A DNA stretch of 64,000 nucleotides from Bacteroidota bacterium (GTDB taxonomy: Bacteria > Bacteroidota > Bacteroidia > Bacteroidales > Paludibacteraceae): NCBI GenBank assembly GCA_017860345.1, contig JAFNAV010000001.1:1-64000 (forward strand). Direction: 5' to 3'. The notes under the pieces are model-generated. The model was not told the origin of the DNA and ran no database searches. It was given only the letters and a program-made list of their open reading frames with translations. The position numbers were made by a program, and so were the translations under genes. Shown in pieces: positions 26,413 to 38,319 of the stretch (positions within the stretch are counted from its first letter, which is position 1; each line of letters opens with the position of its first letter).

Positions 26413-26520
26413 AAAACTTCAGCCGGAAATCTATTCCTGATGCAAGTAATAGCTTTTATTACAAAAAAAACTGTTTAATATAAATTATAACCGTTCTACA
26501 AAATAAAAAAAGGAAACTAT

Positions 26521-26550
26521 TTTGTAATAGCATCTTTTTTTGTAACTTTG
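26521..26550 (+). promoter_or_regulatory. Promoter of DUF177-rpmF-fabH
   Basis: TTTG at 26521-26524 and TAACTTTG at 26543-26550 with an 18-base spacer match the Bacteroidota consensus. The start codon follows 28 bases after the -7 box. Confidence 0.65.
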
Positions 26551-26577
26551 CACGGTTTTTTTAATGAATGCTGATTT

Positions 26578-27144
26578 ATGTCGAAGTTCGAACAATACAA
26601 TGTTGTCCTAAAGGACTTAGCGAGTGAAAGCCGTGTTTACGAATACGATCTTGACGACACATACTTCAAAAAAATTGATAGTCCCGAAGTACAAAAAGGA
26701 CAGGTAAAAGCTGTTGTTACAGTGCTAAAAAAAAGCAATTCTTTTGAACTCCAGTTCGTTTTGAGCGGCCATGTACTCATTCCGTGCGATCGATGTCTGG
26801 ACGAAATGGAGCAACCAATCAGCTACAAAGAAAAATTACAGGTAAAATTCGGAAGCAATTTTTCCGAAGAAGACGAAATAGTTATAGTTCCCGAATCAGA
26901 AGGAGCTATCAATGTGGCCTGGTTTTTATACGAATTCATTGTTCTGAACATTCCCATCAAGCATACACATGCTCCAGGCGAATGTAACAAAACCATGGTT
27001 ACCAAGCTTAAACGTCACATAACCCGCTCAAAGGACGATGAAGACACAGATCTTGAAGTGGAGGACGATGACGATTTTGCTGTAGACGATAATCAAATAG
27101 ACCCGCGATGGGAAGGTTTGCAAAATATAATAGATAACAATTAA
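26578..27144 (+). CDS. DUF177 (YceD-like) protein
   Basis: YceD/DUF177 family protein (188 residues), linked in other organisms to 23S rRNA accumulation and nearly always encoded next to L32. The conserved CDRCL motif is seen in LIPCDRCLDEM, with a second conserved Cys in the APGEC segment. The C-terminus is acidic (DDDDF), as usual in Bacteroidota. It is followed after 16 bases by rpmF. Confidence 0.92.
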   Translation: MSKFEQYNVVLKDLASESRVYEYDLDDTYFKKIDSPEVQKGQVKAVVTVLKKSNSFELQFVLSGHVLIPCDRCLDEMEQPISYKEKLQVKFGSNFSEEDEIVIVPESEGAINVAWFLYEFIVLNIPIKHTHAPGECNKTMVTKLKRHITRSKDDEDTDLEVEDDDDFAVDDNQIDPRWEGLQNIIDNN

Positions 27145-27160
27145 AAAATAACAATTAACG

Positions 27161-27346
27161 ATGGCACATCCTAAGAGAAAACATTCGAAGACCCGTACCG
27201 CAAAAAGAAGAACTCACTACAAAGCAGAAGCCCCAACTTTGGCTATCTGTCCGAACTGCGGTGCCGCTCATATTTATCACACTGTATGCGGTGAATGTGG
27301 CTACTACAGAGGTAAATTAGCAATCGAGAAACTTGCAACCGTTTAA
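27161..27346 (+). CDS. rpmF: 50S ribosomal protein L32
   Basis: 61-residue L32: MAHPKRKHSKTRTAKRRTH at the N-terminus and a zinc-ribbon with CPNCGAAH and CGECGYY. It sits in the order DUF177-rpmF-fabH; plsX, common in this cluster elsewhere, is absent. Confidence 0.98.
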   Translation: MAHPKRKHSKTRTAKRRTHYKAEAPTLAICPNCGAAHIYHTVCGECGYYRGKLAIEKLATV

Positions 27347-27442
27347 TCAGGTGCAGGCTTCTTACTTTCAATAAAAACAATGTTAAGCCCCGGGGTAAAT
27401 CCTTCGGGCTTCATTTTTATGTACTTAAAATAAAATTTCATT

Positions 27443-28432
27443 ATGTCTCAAATTCATGCAGTTATTACAGGCGTAGGCGGTTATGTACCGGAATATGTTC
27501 TGGATAACCACGAACTTAGCACTATGATGGATACCAGCGACGAGTGGATAACCACCCGTGTAGGTATCAAGGAAAGAAGGATTCTTAAGGAACCCGGTGT
27601 AGGAACTTCGTATATGGCTGCTAAAGCCGCCGAAGACTTGTTTGCTAAAACCGGCACAAAACCTGAAGAAATTGACCTGATTATTGTGGGTACAACCACC
27701 CCCGATTATGTATTTCCTTCGTGTGCTTCGATGATTGCTGAACGTTTGGGTATTAAAAATGCTCTCGCTTTCGACCTTCAGGCGGCATGTTCCGGCTTTA
27801 TCGTATCGCTAACCAACGCGGCTAGCTTTATCGAAACCGGACGATTTAAAAAAGCATTAGTATTCGGGGCTGAAAAAATGTCGTCGATAACCAATTACAC
27901 CGACCGTACAACGGCTCCTCTCTTCGGCGATGGCGCCGGCGTAGTGCTTGTTGAACCCGGAAGCAGCGAATTTGGTGTTATGGACTCTATCCTGCGTACC
28001 GATGGTATCGGAGGTACCCACCTGATGCTTAAAGCTGGTGGGTCGGCCAAACCGGCTTCGCACGACTCGGTTGACAACCACGAACACACCGTATACCAGG
28101 AAGGACAGTTTGTATTTAAACACGCTGTAACCAACATGGCCGGAGTATCGGCCGAACTGATGGAAAAGAACAATCTTACCGGCGAAGACATCTCGTGGCT
28201 TATTCCCCATCAGGCTAATCTGCGTATTATCGATGCTACCGTACAACGTACAGGGGTTGACAACAGCAAAGTGATGATTAACATCGATCGCTTTGGTAAT
28301 ACCTCAGCTGCCAGCATTCCGTTATGTATGTGGGAATCGCAAAAAAAATTCAAAAAGGGCGACAACATTATACTTACAGCCTTTGGCGCCGGGTTTACCT
28401 GGGGAGCCGTATGGCTCAAATGGGCATACTGA
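27443..28432 (+). CDS. fabH: 3-oxoacyl-ACP synthase III
   Basis: FabH condenses acetyl-CoA with malonyl-ACP to start fatty-acid synthesis in the cytoplasm. The Cys-His-Asn triad is visible as Cys116 in QAACSGF, the His in IPHQANLRI and the Asn in RFGNTSAAS. The length of 329 residues is standard. It follows rpmF after 96 bases, and a hairpin terminator ends the unit. Confidence 0.97.
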   Translation: MSQIHAVITGVGGYVPEYVLDNHELSTMMDTSDEWITTRVGIKERRILKEPGVGTSYMAAKAAEDLFAKTGTKPEEIDLIIVGTTTPDYVFPSCASMIAERLGIKNALAFDLQAACSGFIVSLTNAASFIETGRFKKALVFGAEKMSSITNYTDRTTAPLFGDGAGVVLVEPGSSEFGVMDSILRTDGIGGTHLMLKAGGSAKPASHDSVDNHEHTVYQEGQFVFKHAVTNMAGVSAELMEKNNLTGEDISWLIPHQANLRIIDATVQRTGVDNSKVMINIDRFGNTSAASIPLCMWESQKKFKKGDNIILTAFGAGFTWGAVWLKWAY

Positions 28433-28458
28433 TTGGTATAATTCAATTGAATATAAAG

Positions 28459-28498
28459 ACATCCCGACAATCGAACTAACGATTGCCGGGATGTTTTT
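28459..28498 (+). terminator. Terminator after fabH
   Basis: Arms 28459-28473 and 28480-28494 pair over 15 positions with one mismatch around a 6-base loop, followed by a T-tract. Confidence 0.8.
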
Positions 28499-28619
28499 TA
28501 TACAAACCACCGCTATGTGCAATAAATCTATAAATTCGTTTGTACAAAATTAAATAAATGCTTAATTTTGGTTCATATTTTAGATAAAATATGCAAGGAG
28601 CATAACAAATTCCTGAATC

Positions 28620-28639
28620 ATTCCGATAGCTACCGGAAT
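28620..28639. repeat. Diverged copy of the CCGATAGCTATCGG palindrome
   Basis: ATTCCGATAGCTACCGGAAT is a 20-base near-palindrome with one mismatched pair, clearly related to those at 5268 and 21552 but without the GAAACGAGCAT lead. It lies in the leader of the lipoprotein gene. Confidence 0.55.
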
Positions 28640-28696
28640 AGAAATATACTTTGTTTTGTAAGTTCCGTCCTGCATCTAATAAGCAATTACTAACAG

Positions 28697-30187
28697 ATGA
28701 AAAAACACGCATTGCTATTCAGCATTCTGATTATCCTCATGAGCACCTCCTGCTCCGTAAAAACGCCTGATGATTTTCAAAATATCAGGAATAATCCAAC
28801 CATATATCCTGACTACAGCAACAGCGCAATACCGTGGAATATAGCTCCGTTAAATTTCAATATTCAGGAAAAAGCTGACCAATTTATAAGCGAAATACAT
28901 TCGGGCAAAGGTGAACCCATCATATGCCAGGGCAAAAAAGTACAATGGAACATCAAGAAATGGAAGCATCTGCTCGAAGCAAACCGGGGAGACACCCTTT
29001 ATGTAAATATTTACGCAAAAAGAAAAGGAATATGGTATAAGTACCAGGAAATCAGGAACTATATCGCTCAGGAGGCTATCGACCCATATATTTCGTACCG
29101 TTTGATAGAGCCTTCTTATGCAACCTACGAATACATGACCATCAATCAGCGCAATATCACCAATTTTGACGAAGATATTGTTTTCAGCAACATTCCTTTA
29201 TCTGAAAATGAAGATGGACAATGTATCAACTGTCACTCGTTTCAGAACTACAATAAAACCAATAAATTTCAGTTTCACGTAAGACAGTTCAAAGGAGGAA
29301 CTATTTTTGTAACTCCTCAGGGCATCAAAAAGATAGATTTGAAAACCGATTCAACAATATCCTCAGGAGTGTATCCTGCATGGCATCCTATCCTGAATAT
29401 TATTGCGTATTCGGCCAACATCACCCATCAGAGTTTTTATGCAAAAGACAAAACTAAAGTAGAAGTTTTTGACACACGCTCTAATCTGATTCTTTACGAT
29501 ATAGATAAAAACCGCTTACATGTAATTGCCAACGACACCACTACACTTGAAACTTTCCCGTCGTGGAGTCCCGATGGCAAATATTTGTATTACGCTGCAG
29601 CAAAATACCCCGAAGGACTTAGCTCCAAAGATAGGATTGTTTTTAAATACAACGACATTCATTACAACATCTACCGGAGAGCATTCAATTCAAGCACTTA
29701 CGAATTTGGTTCGCCTGAACTGATTTTTGATGCCTCAGCTATAAGGAAAAGCGCTACCTTGCCACGTATATCACCCGACAACAAATATCTGCTTTTCACT
29801 TTAGCCGATTATGGCACATTCCACATTTGGCACAAAAGCAGCGATTTACATTTAATTGATTTGACTACCAAAACATCGATACCAACGCCTGAGATAAACA
29901 GCCCTGATGTTGATAGTTATCATTCATGGTCGTCTAATGGAAGTTGGATTGTATTCAGTTCGCGTAGAGACGATGGTTCGTACACACGTCCTTATATAGC
30001 TTATTTTAAAAACGGGAAATCGGCCAAACCATTTATTTTGCCCCAAAAGAATCCTGATTTTTATCCGGCCTTATTTAAGTCGTTTAACATACCTGAGTTC
30101 ATGGTACAGCCTTTAGAAATTTCGCAAAAAGACTTAATGAAATCAATTGACAAAACAGCCACCCGTGCAATTATCTCAAAAAAATAA
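28697..30187 (+). CDS. Lipoprotein with heme c motif and PD40-type beta-propeller
   Basis: Lipoprotein of 496 residues with lipobox MSTSC (Cys19). A single heme c site, Cys176-x-x-Cys179-His180 (CINCHSF), sits between an N-terminal region and a TolB-like propeller. Propeller blades show the repeated pattern YPAWHPILNIIAYSA, FPSWSPDGKYLYYAA, LPRISPDNKYLLFTL and YHSWSSNGSWIVFSS. Such TolB-like proteins with a CxNCHSF motif occur across Bacteroidales, but I know no experimentally set function. Electron transfer or a redox-linked envelope role is inferred from the heme site. It is monocistronic. Confidence 0.8.
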   Translation: MKKHALLFSILIILMSTSCSVKTPDDFQNIRNNPTIYPDYSNSAIPWNIAPLNFNIQEKADQFISEIHSGKGEPIICQGKKVQWNIKKWKHLLEANRGDTLYVNIYAKRKGIWYKYQEIRNYIAQEAIDPYISYRLIEPSYATYEYMTINQRNITNFDEDIVFSNIPLSENEDGQCINCHSFQNYNKTNKFQFHVRQFKGGTIFVTPQGIKKIDLKTDSTISSGVYPAWHPILNIIAYSANITHQSFYAKDKTKVEVFDTRSNLILYDIDKNRLHVIANDTTTLETFPSWSPDGKYLYYAAAKYPEGLSSKDRIVFKYNDIHYNIYRRAFNSSTYEFGSPELIFDASAIRKSATLPRISPDNKYLLFTLADYGTFHIWHKSSDLHLIDLTTKTSIPTPEINSPDVDSYHSWSSNGSWIVFSSRRDDGSYTRPYIAYFKNGKSAKPFILPQKNPDFYPALFKSFNIPEFMVQPLEISQKDLMKSIDKTATRAIISKK

Positions 30188-30224
30188 CTTTACATTATTT
30201 AGCACGTCACTAAATCTCAAACAC

Positions 30225-31373
30225 CTAAAATTGCGGGTAGCGCGGTTCGGAGATTCTCTGAACAGCAATACACTCCATCTCGATAAGCCAACCCGGACGG
30301 CATACCGGCGCTAAAACTATAACCGTTGGCAGGTACGGATAATTGTTTTGCATATATCTGTTAACCTTTTTATAGTCAGCAATATCTCTCAAATACACAA
30401 TCATTTGGGCAATATTTTGCATATCGCATTGAGCTTCGGCAAGCAAAACTTTTATATTCTCGATTACTCTTTGAGTTTGAAGTTCTACATCCAATGGATG
30501 TAAAATTTCGCCCTTGTTATTAATACTTGCTGTACCCGATATGAATACATGACGCCTATCACCATACTGCACAGCAGTACCTCTTTCAAAGGCCACGCCA
30601 TACTCCTGTGTAGGATTTAGGTGTGTACTTCCTTTCAGATAACGAATCTGCTGCTGAGTCAGCCCTGATATTGCGTAGGCATCCATAAGGATAATGGACT
30701 GAGGATATTTGTACCTGCCTTCGATGCCGGTACTGGCAATATAGTGAGTACGGGATGTAAGGCCTTCGGCATCGAAAACTTTATTGCGAGCCTCAACCAT
30801 GCCGGCATATTGCGTATCCACATTTTGCACAAACAGCCAGGTACGTATACAATTAGCCATGAGCGTACAACGAAGATTGGATAAATTTGCATTATAGTTA
30901 CCAAACACCGAAGCTGTTTGTTCAAACGCACTACCCTTTGTTTCGTGCATCTGAGTATGAAAATAATGGATGTATGAAGGTCGGGTAACAGAAATAGCAT
31001 TGTCACCAACTTGTTGAATTTGAGCCTTCTCAATACCATAAAGCCACAAGGCCGCTTTGCTCCCGTTGAGAGGTGGTTGTTGTACAACAGATGTGGCCAC
31101 GTGCTCATTAGCAGGTATAAATGCAGATTGATTAACCAAATCAGAAACAAACCATCGTTGAAAAACCGGCGCCATGTTTATCAAAAATGGTTGCAAAAAG
31201 AGTTGCGTTACCGAACAGCTGATATTTTCAAACTGTAGAGCTGCCTCCGCATCAGTTAGCTCGCCCTGAAGTTCTATCATGGCATGAAACTCCGCTACAC
31301 CCTCGCCATCATCAAACAAACTGTACGAAACTTTTGTACTTAAATCTTTAAAAAATAATACGTCATATACCAT
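30225..31373 (-). CDS. RidA-fold, chorismatase-like protein
   Basis: Two-domain protein of 382 residues starting at ATG 31373 (a TTG nine bases upstream is in frame but less likely). The C-terminal third is a YjgF/RidA domain ending in APVCRPGWLIEMECIAV, whose Arg and Glu match the ligand-binding positions of RidA. The middle contains RTHYIASTGIEG. The combination of a TGIxG block and a CRPxxLxE block in a protein of this size resembles FkbO/Hyg5/XanB2 chorismatases, which are double RidA folds. Deaminase-type activity is the alternative. It lies 16 bases downstream of the membrane-protein gene, so the two form one operon. Confidence 0.65.
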   Translation of the reverse strand: MVYDVLFFKDLSTKVSYSLFDDGEGVAEFHAMIELQGELTDAEAALQFENISCSVTQLFLQPFLINMAPVFQRWFVSDLVNQSAFIPANEHVATSVVQQPPLNGSKAALWLYGIEKAQIQQVGDNAISVTRPSYIHYFHTQMHETKGSAFEQTASVFGNYNANLSNLRCTLMANCIRTWLFVQNVDTQYAGMVEARNKVFDAEGLTSRTHYIASTGIEGRYKYPQSIILMDAYAISGLTQQQIRYLKGSTHLNPTQEYGVAFERGTAVQYGDRRHVFISGTASINNKGEILHPLDVELQTQRVIENIKVLLAEAQCDMQNIAQMIVYLRDIADYKKVNRYMQNNYPYLPTVIVLAPVCRPGWLIEMECIAVQRISEPRYPQF

Positions 31374-31389
31374 ATATACCAACTCTCAA

Positions 31390-32967
31390 TTACAACTGTT
31401 CAAACTCCTGTTCATTAACATCAATCAACGATCGAAGCAGAACCATCTCATTATCATCTTTAGTTAATTCGGGGTTTTCAATAAAATTTTGATACCGCTT
31501 AGCCCAGCTTTTGTAAAATATCGAACTCATTAAAATGGAATTATACTTCTCAGCAAGTTTGTACTCACCGTTCACTATGGCACATTTCACCATATATTTC
31601 AGATAAGCTACGCGCATACCAAACTCTACGCTATTTTCCATACACCAGCGATAGCATTTATTAATTTCGCCCGAATTATAATAAAAAGAGATACCTCCCA
31701 TTTGCACCTTAATCGGTAAAGTAGCTCTTATACAACGTGGCGGAATTGTGTTTTCCTGAGTTAATTCCGCATCATTGGCGGCCTTACTTATAGTCAGTAA
31801 CGATGCCATACGGTAACATAACACAATGTTTTTAGTAGGCTTACCTTCCAGATTCTCAACTATTGAAATTACACGATTCCAGTTATTATGTTCTATTGCG
31901 TTATAAATTCGGGTACCAGCAGTAAAGTTCTCATCGCGATACGACATAGTACAGGTAACAACTACCGCCAGCACAAAGGTTGAAACAGACAGCAGATAAC
32001 CGCCACGATGCTTTACATTATCCTTATCTGCTTTGGGAAATAAAAATGCAACAAATAGTACGAACGCACTAAGTATTACCAAAAAAGGAATCCAAAGAAC
32101 AAGCTCTCGCAGATTATATTCAAAGCGAGGCAAGCCTGCAGTATAAATATCGATAAACTGCGTATAATGGTATACATAATAATAAAAGAAAAGAGGCACT
32201 ACCACAATCAGCACAAAACCAGCAACTACAGGAATCATTCGTAACACCTGCTTATTTCTGATGAGTTGAATAAGTTCATAAAACACACACAGAAAGCCTG
32301 TATACAAAGCATAGAACCCAAATAATGGATAACCCGCAATAATAACAAGCATAAGCACTGCTGTGCGTAAAGCTACGTTCGATGTATTGCGATATACAAT
32401 AAACATGAGCAGAAACGCGGCTATACCTAAAGCATTGGAAAAGAAATACCCGGGCGACTTCAACAGCATCCAGACATAGCCCAGCTGCGTTATAGAGAGT
32501 AAAAGCATAAGCACCGGCACAAAAGATAGCGGATAATATTTCCGGGATATACGAAAAGTTTTAAGCGTAAGATACTGAATCAGAAATAAAATTGCAATAA
32601 AGATAATACTTCCCAACGCCGGATAATAATAAAACTGAGTGAGGAAAGTTCCGGTATAAGTAAGTAAACCTCCTGAAAATTTCATACAGTCCTGGAAATA
32701 ATATCGGGTAGGTATAAACAGAGAATATTCTTCGGCCCACTTCAGATAAAAATCATTACTAACAGCAGTCCAATATAGCGCTATAGAAGCAAACAGAAAA
32801 ATAAAAATCTGCTGATAATAATGCGTGAAAAAGTTGCTTAGCTTTAATTTAAGTACATCCTGCTTAGCTTCAACAGGCGTTGCAACCGGTTTTTTATTTA
32901 GTTTGGAACTTACTTTCTGCTCAGGCTTGCGGCCGGATTTACTCACTGATTTTTTCTTTGTGTTCAT
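31390..32967 (-). CDS. Polytopic membrane protein (DUF6057-like)
   Basis: Membrane protein of 525 residues from ATG 32967; TTG 32976 is in frame but less likely. A basic Lys/Pro-rich cytoplasmic N-terminus (about 1-45) precedes about nine or ten hydrophobic segments up to residue 345. A soluble helical C-terminal domain (about 350-525) looks like an alpha-solenoid. I associate it from memory with Bacteroidota family DUF6057; no function is known to me. It forms an operon with the RidA/chorismatase-like gene. Confidence 0.7.
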   Translation of the reverse strand: MNTKKKSVSKSGRKPEQKVSSKLNKKPVATPVEAKQDVLKLKLSNFFTHYYQQIFIFLFASIALYWTAVSNDFYLKWAEEYSLFIPTRYYFQDCMKFSGGLLTYTGTFLTQFYYYPALGSIIFIAILFLIQYLTLKTFRISRKYYPLSFVPVLMLLLSITQLGYVWMLLKSPGYFFSNALGIAAFLLMFIVYRNTSNVALRTAVLMLVIIAGYPLFGFYALYTGFLCVFYELIQLIRNKQVLRMIPVVAGFVLIVVVPLFFYYYVYHYTQFIDIYTAGLPRFEYNLRELVLWIPFLVILSAFVLFVAFLFPKADKDNVKHRGGYLLSVSTFVLAVVVTCTMSYRDENFTAGTRIYNAIEHNNWNRVISIVENLEGKPTKNIVLCYRMASLLTISKAANDAELTQENTIPPRCIRATLPIKVQMGGISFYYNSGEINKCYRWCMENSVEFGMRVAYLKYMVKCAIVNGEYKLAEKYNSILMSSIFYKSWAKRYQNFIENPELTKDDNEMVLLRSLIDVNEQEFEQL

Positions 32968-33104
32968 AGTACTCAATCCATGGATGAATTGCTGAATATT
33001 TTTTTATTTATCTAAAAACAATAATTCATTTCAATTGTGATTTTCCACAAAAATACATGAAATATCCCAGCTTTACAGTTAACGAATTTTAAATAAAACG
33101 ACAA

Positions 33105-33112
33105 CAAATGTA
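33105..33112 (-). promoter_or_regulatory. Possible -7 box upstream of the membrane-protein operon
   Basis: On the minus strand the sequence reads TACATTTG, a match to TAnnTTTG, 138 bases ahead of ATG 32967. No clear -33 element is seen. The remainder of the 302-base gap 32968-33269 holds only the dapA terminator. Confidence 0.4.
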
Positions 33113-33202
33113 AAAATCCTCTAAAAAAAGAGCGTAAACTTTTGTACAAGCAGGTAACATAACCGAAGCTATTACTTAGGACTGTAAATTTCAAAAAATC
33201 AA

Positions 33203-33233
33203 AACAAAAAAAAGTAGGCTAATGGCCTACTTT
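33203..33233 (-). terminator. Terminator of the ligA-dapA operon
   Basis: Arms 33211-33219 and 33225-33233 form a 9-pair stem (AAAGTAGGC) with a 5-base loop. On the minus strand the stem leads into a T-tract (A-run at 33206-33213). Confidence 0.78.
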
Positions 33234-33269
33234 AATACTGTATTGTGAATAATTCCGTAAAAAAAAAGC

Positions 33270-34154
33270 TTAGTTAAGTTGATTCAATACCAATCTGATT
33301 TTTTCGTAAGTTTTAATGGTATTGGGTACTAAAGGTAAGCGTAGTTTGTTTTCGATCATGCCCATAACGGCCAGCATGCTTTTTACACCTGCCGGATTAC
33401 CTTCTACAAAAAGCAGTTCGATAAGTTCGGTGAAGCGGTGATGAATGCTTCGGGCACTGCTGTAATCACCTTCGAGAGCCAAACGCACCATGCGGCTAAA
33501 CTCACGCGGGAAAGCATTACCTATCACCGAAATAACACCTACGGCACCCAGGGTAATCAGCGGAAAAGTGATACCGTCGTCGCCCGAAATAACCATGAAA
33601 TCTTCAGGCTTATTTTTAATTATATCATCTATCTGCGAAAAATTCCCCGAAGCTTCTTTAATAGCACAGATATTGCTAAACTCATTGGCCAACCTCAACG
33701 TAGTAGACGCCAGCATATTCACACCGGTGCGTCCCGGCACGTTGTACAAAATAACCGGAAGCGGCGATGCTTTAGCAATGGCTGCATAATGCTGATAAAG
33801 CCCTTCCTGCGATGGTTTGTTGTAATAAGGCGTCACCGAAAGGATAGCATCTATTCCCGAAAAATCGTAGTGCTGAAGTTTTTCAACCAAAGCTTTGGTA
33901 TTGTTTCCACCCACACCCAACACCACAGGTAAACGCCCCGCATTGCAATCGATTACAAAACGGGTAATTTCTTCTTTCTCATCATCGGTAAGCGTAGGAG
34001 TTTCGGCGGTAGTACCACACACAACCAGATAGTCGGTTCCATTTTTTACCTGATGCTCCACCAAACGGGCTAATGCCTCAAAATCAATTGATTCATCATT
34101 TTTGAACGGTGTGATCAAAGCCACACCCATTCCTGTCAGCTTATTATTAATCAT
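33270..34154 (-). CDS. dapA: 4-hydroxy-tetrahydrodipicolinate synthase
   Basis: DapA condenses pyruvate and aspartate semialdehyde, the first committed step to diaminopimelate and lysine. The Schiff-base lysine is Lys166 in AIKEASGN, the catalytic tyrosine is Tyr137 in LYNVPGR, and the GTTAE loop lies near residue 47. At 294 residues it has normal length. It is last in the order ligA, DUF6913-like, dapA on the minus strand; dapF and dapL lie 10 kb away. Confidence 0.97.
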   Translation of the reverse strand: MINNKLTGMGVALITPFKNDESIDFEALARLVEHQVKNGTDYLVVCGTTAETPTLTDDEKEEITRFVIDCNAGRLPVVLGVGGNNTKALVEKLQHYDFSGIDAILSVTPYYNKPSQEGLYQHYAAIAKASPLPVILYNVPGRTGVNMLASTTLRLANEFSNICAIKEASGNFSQIDDIIKNKPEDFMVISGDDGITFPLITLGAVGVISVIGNAFPREFSRMVRLALEGDYSSARSIHHRFTELIELLFVEGNPAGVKSMLAVMGMIENKLRLPLVPNTIKTYEKIRLVLNQLN

Positions 34155-34195
34155 TCGGGATACGGTAAATTCTAATTTGTTGCAAAAATAAGCTT

Positions 34196-34765
34196 TTAAT
34201 CGCTTGTTTGTATGCTTTTGAGATAAAAAATTATCTGATTGTAGATATATGATGCATCTAATTCAAAAGCATTTTCCTCGTCGGATAAAGTTGTAAGATG
34301 TTTTATATCCAGAACAAAATCGTATAACAAGGGGTCGGACTTGCCAGCGCCAGCCTTAAAACCTGCATGGGCATAGAGCGTCAGGTAGTTTAACGGTAAA
34401 ATATCATGAACAGTAATATCGAGCAATAAATCGAACTGCACACTCTCGAGTTCTCTGAAAAAAGACTCTGCTGGCTTTTGAGTAAAATCGCAGTTTTTCT
34501 TGTTTAAAATCCTGAAATCGGGCAAAATAGGGCTTACAACCACTTTATTTGCAGAGAATCCCCAGGCCATTACCTTCTTTCCATCGGCAGTTAGTTTTCT
34601 TATCAACTCTCTTACTTCCTGATTGTTTTCGGTATAATCGCTTTCGAACAATAGCATTATTGTTTTGGCCGAATTGTAGTTTACAAACCGTCGCTCACGC
34701 TCTTCTATCTGTTTAAATTTTTTGAATCGTTTCTGAAAAATTGTTCTGTTGAGTTTTTCAAACAT
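34196..34765 (-). CDS. Conserved hypothetical protein (DUF6913-like)
   Basis: Soluble protein of 189 residues between ligA and dapA. It has a basic N-terminal helix, then an alternating beta-alpha pattern (KTIMLLFESD, KVMAWGFS, FDLLLDITVHD, YAHAGFKAGAG). I recognise it only as the Bacteroidota protein usually placed between these genes, tentatively DUF6913. No catalytic motif stands out. The distances, 86 bases to ligA and 41 to dapA, fit one operon. Confidence 0.8.
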   Translation of the reverse strand: MFEKLNRTIFQKRFKKFKQIEERERRFVNYNSAKTIMLLFESDYTENNQEVRELIRKLTADGKKVMAWGFSANKVVVSPILPDFRILNKKNCDFTQKPAESFFRELESVQFDLLLDITVHDILPLNYLTLYAHAGFKAGAGKSDPLLYDFVLDIKHLTTLSDEENAFELDASYIYNQIIFYLKSIQTSD

Positions 34766-34851
34766 GATGTGTCCTCATTGTTTTGTTTCTAAAAAAGAAA
34801 TATTGCAAAAATAACGAAAGTTCAACAAGAACAGAAAATTTTTAATTAAGA

Positions 34852-36900
<2,049 letters not shown>

Positions 36901-37014
36901 TTAGGTATGTACAAAAGTAATGAATTGAAATCAGCTAAGCAAGAGCCCAACGAAGAATGTAACAAAGCGTAAAGGCAGCAAAGAAGCTGAAATTACGCTA
37001 CGCTGTGCCCACGA

Positions 37015-38259
37015 TTACTCATAACGAATAATTTTGGCTGGCGATATTTTTGTAATAAGATATGAAGGCCCTATCATCATCAAAACCGAAGCAACAAAAG
37101 TACCGGCATTGAGCAAAAGTATGTGAAGCCAATTGAAATTTACAGGCACAGTGGCCACATAGTATGACTCAGGGTCGGGCATTGGCACAGCGCCGGTAAA
37201 ATACTGTATTGCACACAATGTCAGGCCAATAACATTCCCCCACAGCATTCCACGCCCAATCAGGAATAAAGAATGGTAAAGAAAAATTTTTCGTATCGAC
37301 CAGTTGGTTGAGCCTACCGACTTAAGAATACCAATCATATTGGTGCGTTCGAGAATCAGGATGAGCAAACCCGAAATCATATTAAACCCAGCCACCAGAA
37401 GCATCAGAAACAATATCACCCATACATTCATATCCAGCAGGTTAAGCCATCCGAATATCTGCGGATTTCTGTCCTTGATGGTTTGACTAAAATAGGCGCT
37501 TCCGTCAGCATTGATCTGGTTGCCGGCCACGAAATGAATTTGATCTCCAACCATATCTAAATTATCAAAATCATTGATAAAAATTTCCATACCACTATAC
37601 TGATCCGAAGTCCAGTTGTTGAGCTTTTGCACATGGCGAATATCAGTGATAATAAAAAGCTTATCAAATTCTACAAAATTGGTGGAATAAATCCCGGTTA
37701 CAACAAACTTACGCGCTTTAATCTGATTTTGAATAAAATAGGTAAGAAAGCTATCGCCCAGTTTGAGCCCAAGCAAGTCGGCCAGATTTTTTGAAATAAG
37801 TATCTGGTTTTGAAGCGAGTCGGCACTTACATCAGGAATTTTTCCTTCTATAAGGTTAGAACGAAAAAAATTCCAGTCGTAGTCCTCACCTACTCCTTTA
37901 AGTACTACTCCCTGAAACTCGGTTTTGGTTTTAATGATTCCCGGTTTGGTTACAAAATTCTGAATATGCTGAACACCAGCTACGGCCTTAACCTTTTTCA
38001 CGAACGCCTTATCGAACCTGACCGGATTGGTTTCGTAGGTACTGTTGGAGTCGTAATTTGAAATTTGGACATGACCAGCAAAACCGATGGTTTTGTTTCT
38101 TATTTCTTTTTTGAAACCCACAACTACTGCCACCGCTATAATCATTACGGCAAGTCCGAGCGCGATAGCTATAGTAGCTACACGAACAGCGGGGCGGGAA
38201 ACATTTTTCCTGCCCTGCTGAAAATGAATACGTTTAGCAATAAAATATTCTACTGACAC
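37015..38259 (-). CDS. LolC/LolE-type ABC transporter permease
   Basis: Inner-membrane permease of the FtsX/MacB family resembling LolC/E, which releases lipoproteins toward the outer membrane. The N-terminus FIAKRIHFQ..RKNVSRPAVRVATIAIALGLAVMII gives TM1 (about 27-50). A large periplasmic core (about 55-280) precedes three C-terminal spans. It starts with GTG at 38259, supported by an AGGTAAAAA stretch just upstream and by the usual family N-terminus. No ATPase gene is adjacent, which is normal for this split in Bacteroidota. Confidence 0.87.
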   Translation of the reverse strand: MSVEYFIAKRIHFQQGRKNVSRPAVRVATIAIALGLAVMIIAVAVVVGFKKEIRNKTIGFAGHVQISNYDSNSTYETNPVRFDKAFVKKVKAVAGVQHIQNFVTKPGIIKTKTEFQGVVLKGVGEDYDWNFFRSNLIEGKIPDVSADSLQNQILISKNLADLLGLKLGDSFLTYFIQNQIKARKFVVTGIYSTNFVEFDKLFIITDIRHVQKLNNWTSDQYSGMEIFINDFDNLDMVGDQIHFVAGNQINADGSAYFSQTIKDRNPQIFGWLNLLDMNVWVILFLMLLVAGFNMISGLLILILERTNMIGILKSVGSTNWSIRKIFLYHSLFLIGRGMLWGNVIGLTLCAIQYFTGAVPMPDPESYYVATVPVNFNWLHILLLNAGTFVASVLMMIGPSYLITKISPAKIIRYE

Positions 38260-38319
38260 TTTTTACCTGAGCAAATTGATTGAATAATAAAGTTGAAAGT
38301 ATTTACAATAAACACGAAA

